Of a DNA stretch of 64,000 bases, positions 24,159 through 35,800 are shown in pieces. The DNA lies in contig JADFUC010000954.1 in assembly GCA_019722365.1 (NCBI GenBank), forward strand, positions 1,984,001 through 2,048,000. Reading direction: 5' to 3'. Numbering within the stretch: position 1 is the stretch's first letter; each line of letters begins with the position of its first letter. The position numbers were made by a program, and so were the translations under genes. The DNA comes from Lithospermum erythrorhizon. Its lineage: Eukaryota; Streptophyta; Magnoliopsida; Boraginales; Boraginaceae. The notes under the pieces were generated by a model, which had not been told where the DNA came from, did no database searches, and saw nothing but the letters and a program-made list of their open reading frames with translations.

Positions 24159-24356
24159 TTATATTTGAAATAAAAGATAGTTTGGTACGATTACTCTCTC
24201 AAATTTGTAACAAAATTAAACATTCCACCAAATTGAAAGAAAAATGTTGAGCCTATTAAAAAATCTAAGAAAAATGTGACGAAAATATTGGAAGTCCTTC
24301 TGGTTTGCAATTAAGATTTGATAGCAACATTAAGGGATGTTTTTTTGTAGTAGTTG

Positions 24357-26478
24357 ACTGCGAAAAGGATGGCAAATCTTCCATGCAATGTTGCCATAAT
24401 ACTAACACTCTAAGTGGATGGGAACCAAATCTCTTGTCATAATCCCAAACTCCAAATTCTAAATTCCATCATATTCCACTTTGTTCCTCAGTATTGTATT
24501 TTATTTTCTGCATTGAGAACGACAAATCTGTTCATGTGGTTTTTGAAAGTCCTGTCACGTGATTATTAGGCCTGGTAATTAAGATTTATTTTATATGGAG
24601 ATTTTATGTAATCAAAATATACCTTAAACATTGACAAGATAGATTTCGTGAAGTAAAAACACTATTTTGCTTATTTTTGATAAAATCCGAGTGCATAAAA
24701 CTCATTACCGATATTATTATATATATAATATTAAGGACGATAAATTTATTGAAATATATTGACTTGAAAAATTGAATGTATAATTAGTGACACCTCGATT
24801 TTTTTTATTTAACGATAGGGAAATAGCAAATTAAATACGTTATCAAATAGTAATTAAATTCTAAACTAAGCAATGAAATTAGCTTGAAAACTTGATTTTA
24901 TTAACTTCTTTAAATGCATTGCGTGAAGCAACCGGCTTCCAGACATGTTTTACGAGTCCACGCGCGCGGCGTAATTCTTGGCTTCGAAGCCTGAGTGAGT
25001 GTTGGAAAGCTGGCGTGGCATTGAGAGTTCACATGGCCCGATGAAGTATGTAGAAAAGCCCAATTTCGTTTTCTGAAAGATTAAGCTGAAGCACTCTTGA
25101 ATAGGAAGCTGCAGTTAAATATTCTTTAGACTATAATTCATTGCTATGTGAGGACTCACTATCTCTAAACATCCCAAATCTGATGTTGTACTCCATATTT
25201 CTTCTTAAACTTATATACTGTGTTAGTGTGTTACCCACCTAATTCATTCAAATTTTCTTAAACTAAGAGTCATTATTGTAAACCAAATAATCGACCATAA
25301 TACCATAAAAAAAATTCAAATAGGAAAAAGAAGAAATAATAGACATGCATGTGAAAGACGATTGGACCCCAAAGTATAGTACGTATGGACCCTCTCACCG
25401 ACAACTCTAATTCGGATAATTTATTTCAAATTTGTGCCATCGACCTTAACCTATTCTACTGAACTTTCCAATTTATACTTTCATAATCTTTCCCTCTCTT
25501 TGTTGGTTAATAGTATCTCCTAATTTTACACTTGATGTCTTCTTTTTAAGTATTTTTAGATCTAATAATGTATAATTTTAAGAACTTTAATACTACTATT
25601 TGTTACTATGCAGTATTATAATATTTCTAGATACTAAATGAATACAGGTCATCTATTAATAATTGTTTCATTTATAAAATAAATTCTCTTCATTTTTTAT
25701 GATTTTCTTAGGTATGAAAATTCGAATTAGACATACATACTATGATAGAATCAATAAGTTAAATTTGAAAGACGCTTCATCATCGTGTATATATATATAT
25801 GAGGATATACAAGTCAACAAATAGTATTACCTCGAAATTTATAAAATTAACTTTTCATATTTTTCGAATCAAATACTATTTTGTGATTAAGTATAGAACA
25901 TCAAAATAACGAAAATCAAATGAAGTATAGTAAATTATTTAGGACTCATAAGAGCACTTGCACGAGATGTCTCAAAATTCCCACTCATCTTATATCTTGA
26001 ATAGAAAAAGGAAAAAAAGTAGTAAAAAATTAGATTTTTTATCCTAAAAATTTTTCTCAAATATTTTAGAAAATGACTCATATTTGCACATTCACGTGAG
26101 ATTTAATATAATTTTTTCCTAAAATCAACTTATTATATTATTAATTTATCAAATTTAAAAACTATCTTAATACCTTTTAAATTTTCTATTTTATTCTTTA
26201 CAACACTCAAATCAACTATTTACCATAACACCAGTGAGCCACCCACAGACAGCATAGCAATTTCCACTAGGCATCTAGGCCCCTTTAACCAGCACTCTGT
26301 ACCGCACTTTTAAATATGCTCTACCTCCTCAAAGCTCATCATTCATTTTCCTCCTAACCTCCCCCCCTTCTTTTAAATCCTCTGTTTCACTTCTACATTT
26401 AGCAAAACTATACACCATTATTCAAGAAAAACTTATCCAATAAAATCTTCCCATTTTTTGTCACATTCCTTCAACAAT
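24357..26478. promoter_or_regulatory. Upstream region of the SKU5-similar gene
   Basis: AT-rich, with no coding frame. A TATA-like TTTAAATATG lies near 26,310, followed by a pyrimidine-rich leader (CTCTACCTCCTC, TCCTCCTAACCTCCCCCCCTTC) before the ATG at 26479. That pattern is common in plant 5' UTRs. The stretch from about 25,950 to 26,110 has GCACTTGCACGAGAT and GCACATTCACGTGAGAT, short similar motifs that might belong to a small transposon relic. The promoter position is inferred only. Confidence 0.35.
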
Positions 26479-29400
26479 ATGCCACTAAACTTAGTGGTTT
26501 TGTTGTTAATTGCAACTACATTTTTTGTCAGTTCTAGAGCTGAAGATCCTTACAAATTCTTTACATGGAATGTTAGCTATGGCCCCATTTACCCTCTTGG
26601 TGTTCGTCAACAGGTAATACCTGGATCCTATTGCAATGAGAATGAAACTTAGTACTGTGTTATTTTGTAGTGTGTGGTTATCTTTTTTTTTTAGCTAATA
26701 TTACAATAACTCTCACCGAACCTTCACTTCAAGGTTAGTTCAACCGTTAAATCATTCGATTATCTCGTGTGTGGAGTTATTATGTTGTTACATACTTGCA
26801 TATTTTTTTAAAAAAAATGTCTGGATCTTGTAGGATTTTCAAGAAATTCTATACATTTGTACGAAATGTATAGAATTTATAAACATATTGACAATTGTAG
26901 TTCGTTTCACTTGTATGGATTTATAATACTTAGTTACAAGTTCGAAATTTTATACATTTGTACGAAATTCTACCCTATTACTCCGTATTATTTTAAATTC
27001 AAGAATCTATAGATCATGTGACCACTAAATTTTTTAAACTAATATTTTTATCTGATGAAGATCTATGGTAGTTTATGCATGTTTTTTTTGGCAGGGTATT
27101 TTAATAAATGGACAATTTCCTGGGCCTGACATTCACGCAGTGACCAATGACAATCTTATTATTAATGTCTTCAATAGTTTGAAGGATCCTTTCCTCATCT
27201 CCTGGTAAGAACAAACCTACATTCAATTTCTTGAGTTTGCAAGAAGATCAAAGTATTAATTAACACAATGAGTCATTCTTGGCTGGTTACAAAATTTTGT
27301 AAGCAGACTGTTTACTTAATTATCTATCAATATTGAAATATCATAATTTATCAATAATGATATTATTAATTAATTATGTTTTGTATGCCAGATTTCATAA
27401 TTTATCAATAATAATATTAAAATACCATAATTTATCAGTAATAATATAGGTTCCTTATGAAAAAAGGATAAGCAGCAAAAAGATAGCTCTAGCACAATAT
27501 TTGTTCGTATTAATTGGAGTATGATTTACTCAATCGGCTTTAAGTAGATTACGTAATTGACATATGGTAAATTTGTTAGACGAGTAAGGCATTTTAAAGA
27601 AATTTGTTATTGGGATAGTTCCTAAGTTGGATAATTAATTACCTAAATGCTTTCCCAACTTAGATTTAGTTAATACGAGTATATTAACGGGATCTTTGAT
27701 TTTGCCTAATATGGTCTGAGACAAAATTAAAGACGGTAGGTTTTCCTATGTTAATTTTGCCCAAAAATGTTAAAAAGAGTTCGAAAGTATATCGAGACCA
27801 TTGAATATGGACATGTGCCTTGTAACTTCTTTTTCTTTTTCTTCGTAAGTATTTGATTTACTCGACTGTTCCACGAGACCAATAATTGCATTCTGGTAGA
27901 TCTCATAAATTCATTTTAAAGACTTAACTACGAATTTCAAAAATTCACATTTCGAGAAATGTAGAGGAAAATTAGTCAGGACCTCTTGCTAAGAAATTCC
28001 TATATTAACCCATGCTTACTATATTTAGCAATTAATTGGTAATTTTGACTTCTGGATGAAGGAGATTGGTTCATCTTTATTGTGAGTAAGATGGACACTC
28101 ATTTTTATTTGAGTGTATAACTTTTGACTCAAGATACGACTTGTTATTATACTCTCTTCAATCCAAAACAATTAACATTTAATTTTTTAAAATTGATCTT
28201 TCATCATCAATTATTAATTATTCATTATTTTAAAAATATAATGGATTCGTTTTAAAGAACTTTCATAATATTAATTTTTTAATTTTCTAATAATATAATT
28301 AAAGAGTAATTGAAGATTAAAGATTTACCTCGATATATGAGAAAATCAATTGTTTTGGATTGGAGGGAGTATTAAAAATATAAGAATTATTATTAATGAA
28401 TACACTACAATTACATCCTAATATAACTAGAACACTTTCTTGATCGGCACTAAAACTTTATTTAATATGTTTTTGCTCAATCTGGCAGCTTTCGGCGAAT
28501 AGCGATTGCGGGTGCGATTCCGATCAAACCGGGTTATGCCAAAATATGATACGAATTTTGACATTAATTTGATATTAACATATTGGGTTAATCGTCATTT
28601 AGGTGCCAATAAATATGATCTGAGTTGACAATTAACTTTTAACATGCTTAATGAAAAGAAGGTAGCATCCCATTCTTTCGTATTAAGAGTTAAGACTTGG
28701 GGCAAATGGAAACTGACATAATCTTTGTCGATTAGTTGATTAGGATGTGGCAAAGGGGGACATAATAAAAAAAGGAACTTGAGGAATATTAGTTCTTCCT
28801 GCATTGCATGTGAAAAATAACTTAATAGATCACTCGTGCATAATTTATCTCTGGATTTAGACAGGCGGCAAAAGACTTAATTTCTTCCTCCATGTGCCTA
28901 GGTTGGTCGTTTTCATAAATTCTTGTTTGGATCCATATCTGGATTCTAGTTCTAGCTACTAGTCATCGTACTATATTTATTTATTGTAGTATTGATATCT
29001 AGGCATCAATTAGGATTGTGCACGATTCGGTTTTGGAAAAAATTCGAACTCAATTGGAAAATGTAAACAATATTTTTTATGTCAAAAATTGTTATAAAAA
29101 GTTTAAGTGACATTATTAAATTGTTATAAAAACTGTTAATAAGAATTACGTATTATAAAATTATTAACATTGTTAATAAGAATTATTAAATGTCACTTAC
29201 TTTTTAAGTTTAGCCAAATCTTTGATATAAAATGAGATGCAGTACGTACCTTTTCTATATCATACAACACCTGTGTTAGCAATTATAAAATTTAATATAA
29301 CAAGCGTACGAACTAGAGTATCTAGATTGTTAATCTTGAGCCAACTTTCATTCCCTATGATACAAAAAATGTTTACATTTGCTCCAAAGTTTCTTCAATA

Positions 29401-31625
29401 TTGGTACATGTTATTTACTTTTTTAAACCAATATAAGTGAGAGTCTGTGAATGGTTTGCATTTTGTTATTAAGATTAATAACTCCTAGTGGGAATTTCCA
29501 ACTTTTTTGCATATATTTTTGTTGGAAATTGGAAATGAAGGAGTGGGATTCAACAAAGGAGAAACTCATATGAAGATGGAGTTCCTGGCACAACATGCCC
29601 AATTCCTCCAGGAAAGAACTTCACTTACATCCTTCAAGTGAAGGATCAAATTGGGAGCTTCTATTATTTCCCCTCTCTAGCATTCCACAAAGCTGCTGGT
29701 GGATTTGGAGGAATCAGGATTCTTAGCAGGCCTAGAATTCCTGTTCCATTCCCCGACCCTTCCGGTGACTACACTGTACTTATTGGAGACTGGTACAAGA
29801 AAAATCACACGGTAACAATGATTCGTTCTCTTCTTTCGCCCTTTTTAACTTTAACCGAAGTAGTTTATTTGAAGTTTCGTCCAAATTATCTGATGCTGAT
29901 ATAAACGTTAATTCGTATGTTTACAGAGTTTGCAGGCTATATTGGATAAAGGCAAGAAACTGCCTTTCCCTGACGGGATTCTTATAAATGGTCGTGGCCC
30001 GAATGAACTTTCTTTCAACGTCGAACAAGGTAACATTTGCTTTTATTTCTATCTACTATGACCGTATTTAACATCTTTATGCTATCCTCCTTTGAAGATA
30101 ACAACTTATCGTAAACTCGTGCGGAAACAGGAAAAACGTACAGGCTTAGGATATCAAATGTGGGATTGCAGAACTCACTCAACTTCCGAATTCAGGGACA
30201 TAAGATGAAATTAGTAGAAGTAGAGGGGACACATACTTTGCAAACTACTTACTCCTCACTTGATGTTCATGTTGGACAATCTTACTCCGTCTTGATTACA
30301 GCTGATCAGGCTCCTCAAGATTACTACATTGTCGTCTCTAGCCGTTTCACTTCTAAGATTCTAACAGCCACCTCTGTTCTTCACTATAGTAATTCCAACA
30401 AAAAGGTATCTGGCCCGATCCCTGGCGGTCCAACCATCCAAATCGACTGGTCACTTAATCAGGCTCGTTCTATCAGGTACGTTTCAGATCACCTGTTATA
30501 GCATAGGGACAACATTTTGTAAACATCATTCTTTTGGTTAAATGACTGATTAATTTCAATTATGTTTGCATTAGAACTAATCTTACAGCAAGTGGACCGA
30601 GGCCAAACCCACAGGGATCATACCATTATGGTATGATAAAAACTACTAGAACAATTAGACTGGCAAGTTCTGCTGGTCAAGTTGACCACAAGCAACGATA
30701 TGGAATAAACAGTGTGTCATATAAACAAGTTGACACTCCATTGAAGCTTGCTGATTTCTTCAAGATCTCGGGAGTGTTCCGCCCTAATAGCATATCGGAC
30801 AAACCTACTGGAGGAGGAATTTATCTTGATACATCGGTTCTGCAGGCTGATTTCAGGGCATTCGTTGAAATTGTATTTGAGAATCAGGAGATCATTGTTC
30901 AGAGCTATCACCTTGATGGCTATCAGTTCTTTGTAGTAGGGTGAGCATTTGATTGTTCTCCTTATAGAAAAAATGCATTCCTTGTTCAATATATCTTCGA
31001 AATTGTTCGTTTCTCATGTTTCATTTTCTGAAATACAGAATGGATGGGGGGCAATGGAGTTCTTCCAGCAGGAACAATTACAATCTCCGGGATGCAGTTG
31101 CACGTACGACTGTGCAGGTTGACTTAACAACTAATTTCTTCGTACGACAGTAATATAGAATTGTTAAAAATCAGCTGTGCTTCTATTTCTACTTCATTTT
31201 GTCCATTATCTACGAAACAAGTTTCTAAAATTTAGGAACGGATCACGGATGCACGTGAATCTTGATAGTGTTATAGCAACAGTAGATTTCTAATGTCTTA
31301 ACCTTCATTTTGTGCATCTGCCTTTGGATTAAAACAATGTTAACATTCAAGAATCAAATCTAATGTCTTAACCTACAACTAATGTCAATCTCTTTGGCAA
31401 ATCTATCAACAGGTTTATCCTAAGTCATGGACAGCTATCTACGTTGCACTCGACAATGTAGGAATGTGGAACTTGAGGTCTGAATTTTGGGCACGACAAT
31501 ATCTCGGACAACAGTTTTATCTAAGAGTGTATTCTGATACGAATTCATTGAGAGATGAGTTCCCTATTCCAAAGAATGCACTTCTTTGTGGAAGAGCCGC
31601 CGGAAGGCATACACGACCATTTTAA
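26479..31625 (+). CDS. SKU5-similar multicopper-oxidase-like protein (L-ascorbate oxidase homolog), 8 exons, 540 aa
   Basis: Exons are 26479-26613, 27095-27204, 29541-29811, 29927-30029, 30131-30476, 30575-30940, 31039-31117 and 31413-31625. Phases agree and the joined frame is 1623 nt. Residues 1-21 form a hydrophobic signal peptide ending ...SSRA before EDPYKFFTWNVSYG, the usual start of SKU5-like (SKS) and pollen NTP303/BP10-type cell-wall proteins. Three cupredoxin domains follow. The C-terminus CGRAAGRHTRPF is typical of the group without a GPI anchor. Copper sites are degraded: LISWSGIQQ replaces the HWHG loop (about 79-87), FYYFPS replaces WYHSH (122-127), SYHLDGYQF replaces HPxHLHGH (432-440), and WNLRSE replaces HCHIxxH (489-494). 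Oxidase activity is therefore unlikely. The family acts in wall expansion and pollen or root growth. I chose ATG 26479, not an upstream TTG frame extension. Intron 2 (2.3 kb) holds a MITE. Confidence 0.93.
28149..28372. mobile_element. MITE in intron 2 of the SKU5-similar gene
   Basis: The left end ATACTCTCTTCAATCCAAAA and the reverse complement of the right end ATACTCCCTCCAATCCAAAA agree over about 25 bases except for two or three changes. They enclose about 175 bases of AT-rich DNA. The ACTCCCTCC terminus is of the Stowaway kind. Confidence 0.75.
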
Positions 31626-32690
31626 GTTACAAATTTCTAGAATCTCCTAGAAATAACCAAGAAACTAAACTTTCTTGCTTAATGCTTCCTGAGTCAAGAG
31701 TGTACTTTTGCTATCTTAGCAAAAAGAAATTTAGTGTTTCATTGTATTCTTGTTATTCTTGTGTGCTATTAGGGAGGGCACTAGCTGAAGTTGCAAGCAT
31801 GAGAAGCATTGTAAATGACCTTATCTTAAGGTCTCATTAGTTCACCTATCTACAAGTTGAATGTTTTAATTTGTGACATTATATTTTATGAAATAAGTTA
31901 TGTTATTCATGTTCATTTTTAGTCCCTGTTGTCAAGTGTTTTCGATTGTAACTATTTCTTGTGCAAGACATGGCAATGATTTAGAGCAATTCTTGTTGCA
32001 CTATCTTGGAGAAATGAATCATCAAATAAAACAAGACTTGAGGCAATTAATACATTTGAAATATTTTGCCTATTATCTAAATACTTGCAAGTTAATTATC
32101 AAAAAAAATATATATAAATACTTGCATGTTTACAATTAAAAATATTACTTGAGGCAATGAAAAACTTTTGAAATTTTAATATAAAATATATTTTTATCAT
32201 TCCATTACTAATATTTAACGATTAGTTAACAATAATTTGGTATGATATTCCATTTGTAAGTTTACAAGGAGTATATTATCATCTTATGATTTAGATGCCT
32301 TTGTTATGTGAATTTTGAATTTCTTGTCGGCGACTTTCGTAAATTTAAATTGGGAATTCCAACGATTCGTGGCGCCGATGCGATATCAGGGCGAAGATAG
32401 TAATTAATCTTGCGTCATATGTAATTTATGAAAACATATTGTTAGAGTAAAGAAAAAAGTTTCTGAGTAGGTTTCATAAAAACAATGCAAGGATTAGGTG
32501 CAAAATACCCGTATATAAAACTAATAAAATTTGTTTGTAGCAATCTACGTTTAAGAACAAAATTATGATCGTATTTAACATTTTGTTTATCAATTATTTT
32601 AAAATTCAAAAACAAAATCCAAAAAATAATTTTAAATGATGGTAAAATATTGATAGCTTAATTTAAAAAAACTATACACTACCTTTAACC
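31626..32690. other. 3' flank of the SKU5-similar gene and upstream region of CCT2
   Basis: About the first 300 bases are probably 3' UTR of the oxidase-like gene. The remainder is AT-rich without gene-like frames; small frames at 31586-31840 and 31900-32139 show no recognisable domain. No clear transposon ends were seen. Confidence 0.4.
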
Positions 32691-32691
32691 C

Positions 32692-32699
32692 TATAAAAC
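32692..32699 (+). promoter_or_regulatory. TATA box candidate of CCT2
   Basis: TATAAAAC lies 112 bases upstream of the CCT2 start codon, followed by a C/T-rich leader (CCCTTCCCCCC). The spacing fits a short plant 5' UTR. Based on motif and position only. Confidence 0.45.
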
Positions 32700-32803
32700 C
32701 CTTCCCCCCATTTTGCCATTTGCATTTCCACTTCCCGCAGCCGCTATTTCTCGATTCTCGATTAATTTTCAGATTCAAGCTTCATCAGTTTGTACCCTTC
32801 GCA

Positions 32804-35800
32804 ATGGCGGTATGTACACTTCACTATTTCATTGACTCTGACCTTAATAATAATCAATTTATTTGTATATTTGTCCCAATTTATTGTCCACTTTTGTGTT
32901 TTTCAGATCGATAGAATATTCAAAGATGAAGCTAGTGAAGAGAAGGGCGAACGAGCTAGAATGGTGAGTTTTTTTTTTAAATTAATTATTACCTCTGTCC
33001 CAAAATGATTGTCCAGTTTGATTTTTAATGCTCAAAATTAATTAATTTGTAAAGTATTTTGATTTTTTTTTATCATTTGATATAGTCTTCACAAAATATT
33101 ATTCACTCTCTACCAAAAAGGTTGTCCAGTTTGATTTTTAATTCTCGAAATTAACTAATTAAAGTACTAAAGTAGGTTGAAAATATTAGCATTTGAGATA
33201 TTGTTCACAAAATATTATTCACTCTGTCTAGGTGTCCATTTGATTTTTTAATTTGTCAAAGTGTAAATTTGTAAATTAGGTTGAAAATATTAGCATTTGA
33301 TATAGTGTTCAAAAAATAGGCTCACTCTATACTCAAAAGATTATCCGTGTGCAATGAGTCAAAAATTAACAAAACTGTAGCTTTGGTGCGTACATAATTT
33401 ATAATTTGAATAGAAGTATTATGTTAATAGTATAGTAGGTTGAAAATATTATTTTTTTAATATATTTTTCACCAAATATTACTCCCTCGTCCCAAAAATA
33501 TTGTCAAAATTGACAAATTTGTAGCTTTAATTGACACGTAAATGGAATTTGAATCAAAAGTATCATGTTGATAGTGAAGTAGGTTAAAAATACTATCTTT
33601 TGATATATTTTTGAACAAATATTACTCCCTCGTTCCAGAAAGATTGTCTAGTTTGATTTTCAATGGTCAAAATTCACTTATTTGTAGCTTTAATTGACAC
33701 AAATAACTGTAATTGATAAGAAAGTATGATGTGGTAGTAAACTAAATAAAGTAGTTTGAAAACACTATCCCTTGATATATTTTTCACTGAATATTACTAC
33801 CTCCATCCCATGAAGATTGTGTATTTTGATTTCAATAATCAATATTCACTAATTTGATAAGAAAGTATGATGTTAATAGTAAAGTAGTTTGAAAACACTA
33901 TCCCTTGATATATTTTTCACTGAATATTACTACCTTCATCCCATGAAGATTGTGTATTTTGATTTCAATAATCAATATTCACTAATTTAAAACTTTAATT
34001 GGCTCACATAAGTGTCATTTGAATCAAAAGTATCATGCTATAGTAAATAAGGTTGAATATACTATGTTTCAAAATATTTTTCACCAAGCATTATAAACAT
34101 TAACAAAAAATTTGAGTTCAAAATTAAGAAAATCAACCATCAAAATTCATAACAGGACAATATTTATGAGATGGACAGAGTATACCAATAGTATACCAAT
34201 GTCTTAGTAAGGGATATGTGGTCATTCAACCCTTCTTTTGTACTTTGGTTAATTTTTTGGTTTGTTCATTTCAGGCCTCCTTTGTGGGAGCTATGGCTAT
34301 TGCAGATTTGGTGAAAAGTACATTGGGACCAAAGGGAATGGTATGCTCCCTTTACTAGTTAATTTTTGCTATTTACCTTGCAAGACTAGAGGTTATTTAG
34401 GTGGTTACTGAAAAATTATGCCATTTTCAGGATAAGATACTTCAGTCGTCTGGCAGGGGACACAGCGTAACGGTTACAAATGATGGTGCCACCATTCTTA
34501 AGTCTCTCCATATTGACAATCCAGCTGCTAAAGTCCTTATTGGTATTATTCCAATATATATTATTATTATTTCGTTAAAAACTGTTGCGATTATTAGTCT
34601 GTAATCTGAAACATATCAAGTAGTGCGGTCAATGTGCTATACTAACCGTAATTTTATAATGAGGAGACATGCGAGATGTATAAAAGTTATGATTTTTTTC
34701 TCATTTGTTAGATATATCAAAAGTCCAAGATGATGAAGTCGGTGATGGCACAACTTCAGTGGTTGTTTTGGCTGGAGAACTTCTAAGGGAGGCCGAGAAG
34801 CTGGTTAACTCAAAGATTCATCCGATGACAATTATTGCAGGTACACAACATCCTTCCTTCTAACCTATAATCTTTTGATATGTTATATGTTCAAAGCATA
34901 TGTGTATGTGCACTGGTTTATATATTTTTATGATGCAATTTAGTTAAGTTTTACATAGACATACCTTGTCGATTGGATATTTCATTTGCCTGTTTCTATT
35001 TTTAATTTGCAGCCTTGCCGGACTGCATTGTTAAACAAGTAATTCGTATCCTGTCCCTCAGAAAGTTTCGTTTGGATAATTGTTAGATTATTTTTGTATG
35101 TTTCAGTCCCAAGCATCAAATTAAATGGCCTTTTACATGTTGGATCTTATCGACTTTACACGTTGTCGCTTTGCATCCCCATTCTCTTCATTATGTTTGT
35201 AACTTGTCTGTATGTTGTTAACAGATACTTTATATAGACTTTAGGATGTGCAGAGGATATTTGAGCGGGTCTGTCTTTTAGATAGCTGTTGATACTTGAT
35301 ATATCCCTAACCTTTTTTGGTTGATTAGGTTACCGCATGGCAGCTGAGTGCGCACGCAATGCTTTGTTAGAAAAGGTTGTAGACAACAAAGAGGATGCAG
35401 GTTTGACTATTCATTGTCACTCTATATATCTCTTTACATGTGATATATTTTCTTGTTCTTTCCTTGTTCTTGATGATACTATAGATCCTTCAGATTTTCA
35501 TACTCTATTGTCCCCTCGAAGTACTGTCAGTCTTAATATTTTGTTGCACATGGTTAAGAGTGTTTCCTTTGGTTTAAATGTTTCTGAGATGCTATTGCTG
35601 AATAATGCAGAGAAATTCAGATCAGACTTAATGAAGATTGCAATGACTACTTTGAGTTCAAAAATTCTGTCCCAGGATAAGGAACATTTTGCCGAACTTG
35701 CTGTTGATGCTGTCATGCGGTTAAAGGTGGATATAGTATATTGATGTTAACATGTATCATTCTCCTGAGTTGCATTCCCAAAACAAAACTTCCTGAGTGG

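Larger units (their letters stand above)
17890..24356 (+). mobile_element. Decayed CACTA (En/Spm) transposon
   Basis: Three signs support this. The right end TTTTTTTGTAGTAGTTG at about 24340-24356 is the reverse of a CACTACTACAAAAAAA terminus with one extra base. GCGTCGG-type motifs, like CACTA subterminal repeats, cluster at 17,900-18,020 and 23,640-24,060. A TNP2-like fragment lies between them at about 19,140. The left terminus was not found; the adjoining LTR segment may have been cut or cut into. Much of 19.6-23.6 kb is unassigned and may include other insertions. Confidence 0.45.

Noticed and set aside
24038..24250. 70-codon frame rich in Ile-Tyr
   Set aside because: It is the translation of the (AT)n microsatellite.
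30717..30989. 90-codon minus-strand frame
   Set aside because: It is antisense to exon 6 of the SKU5-similar gene.
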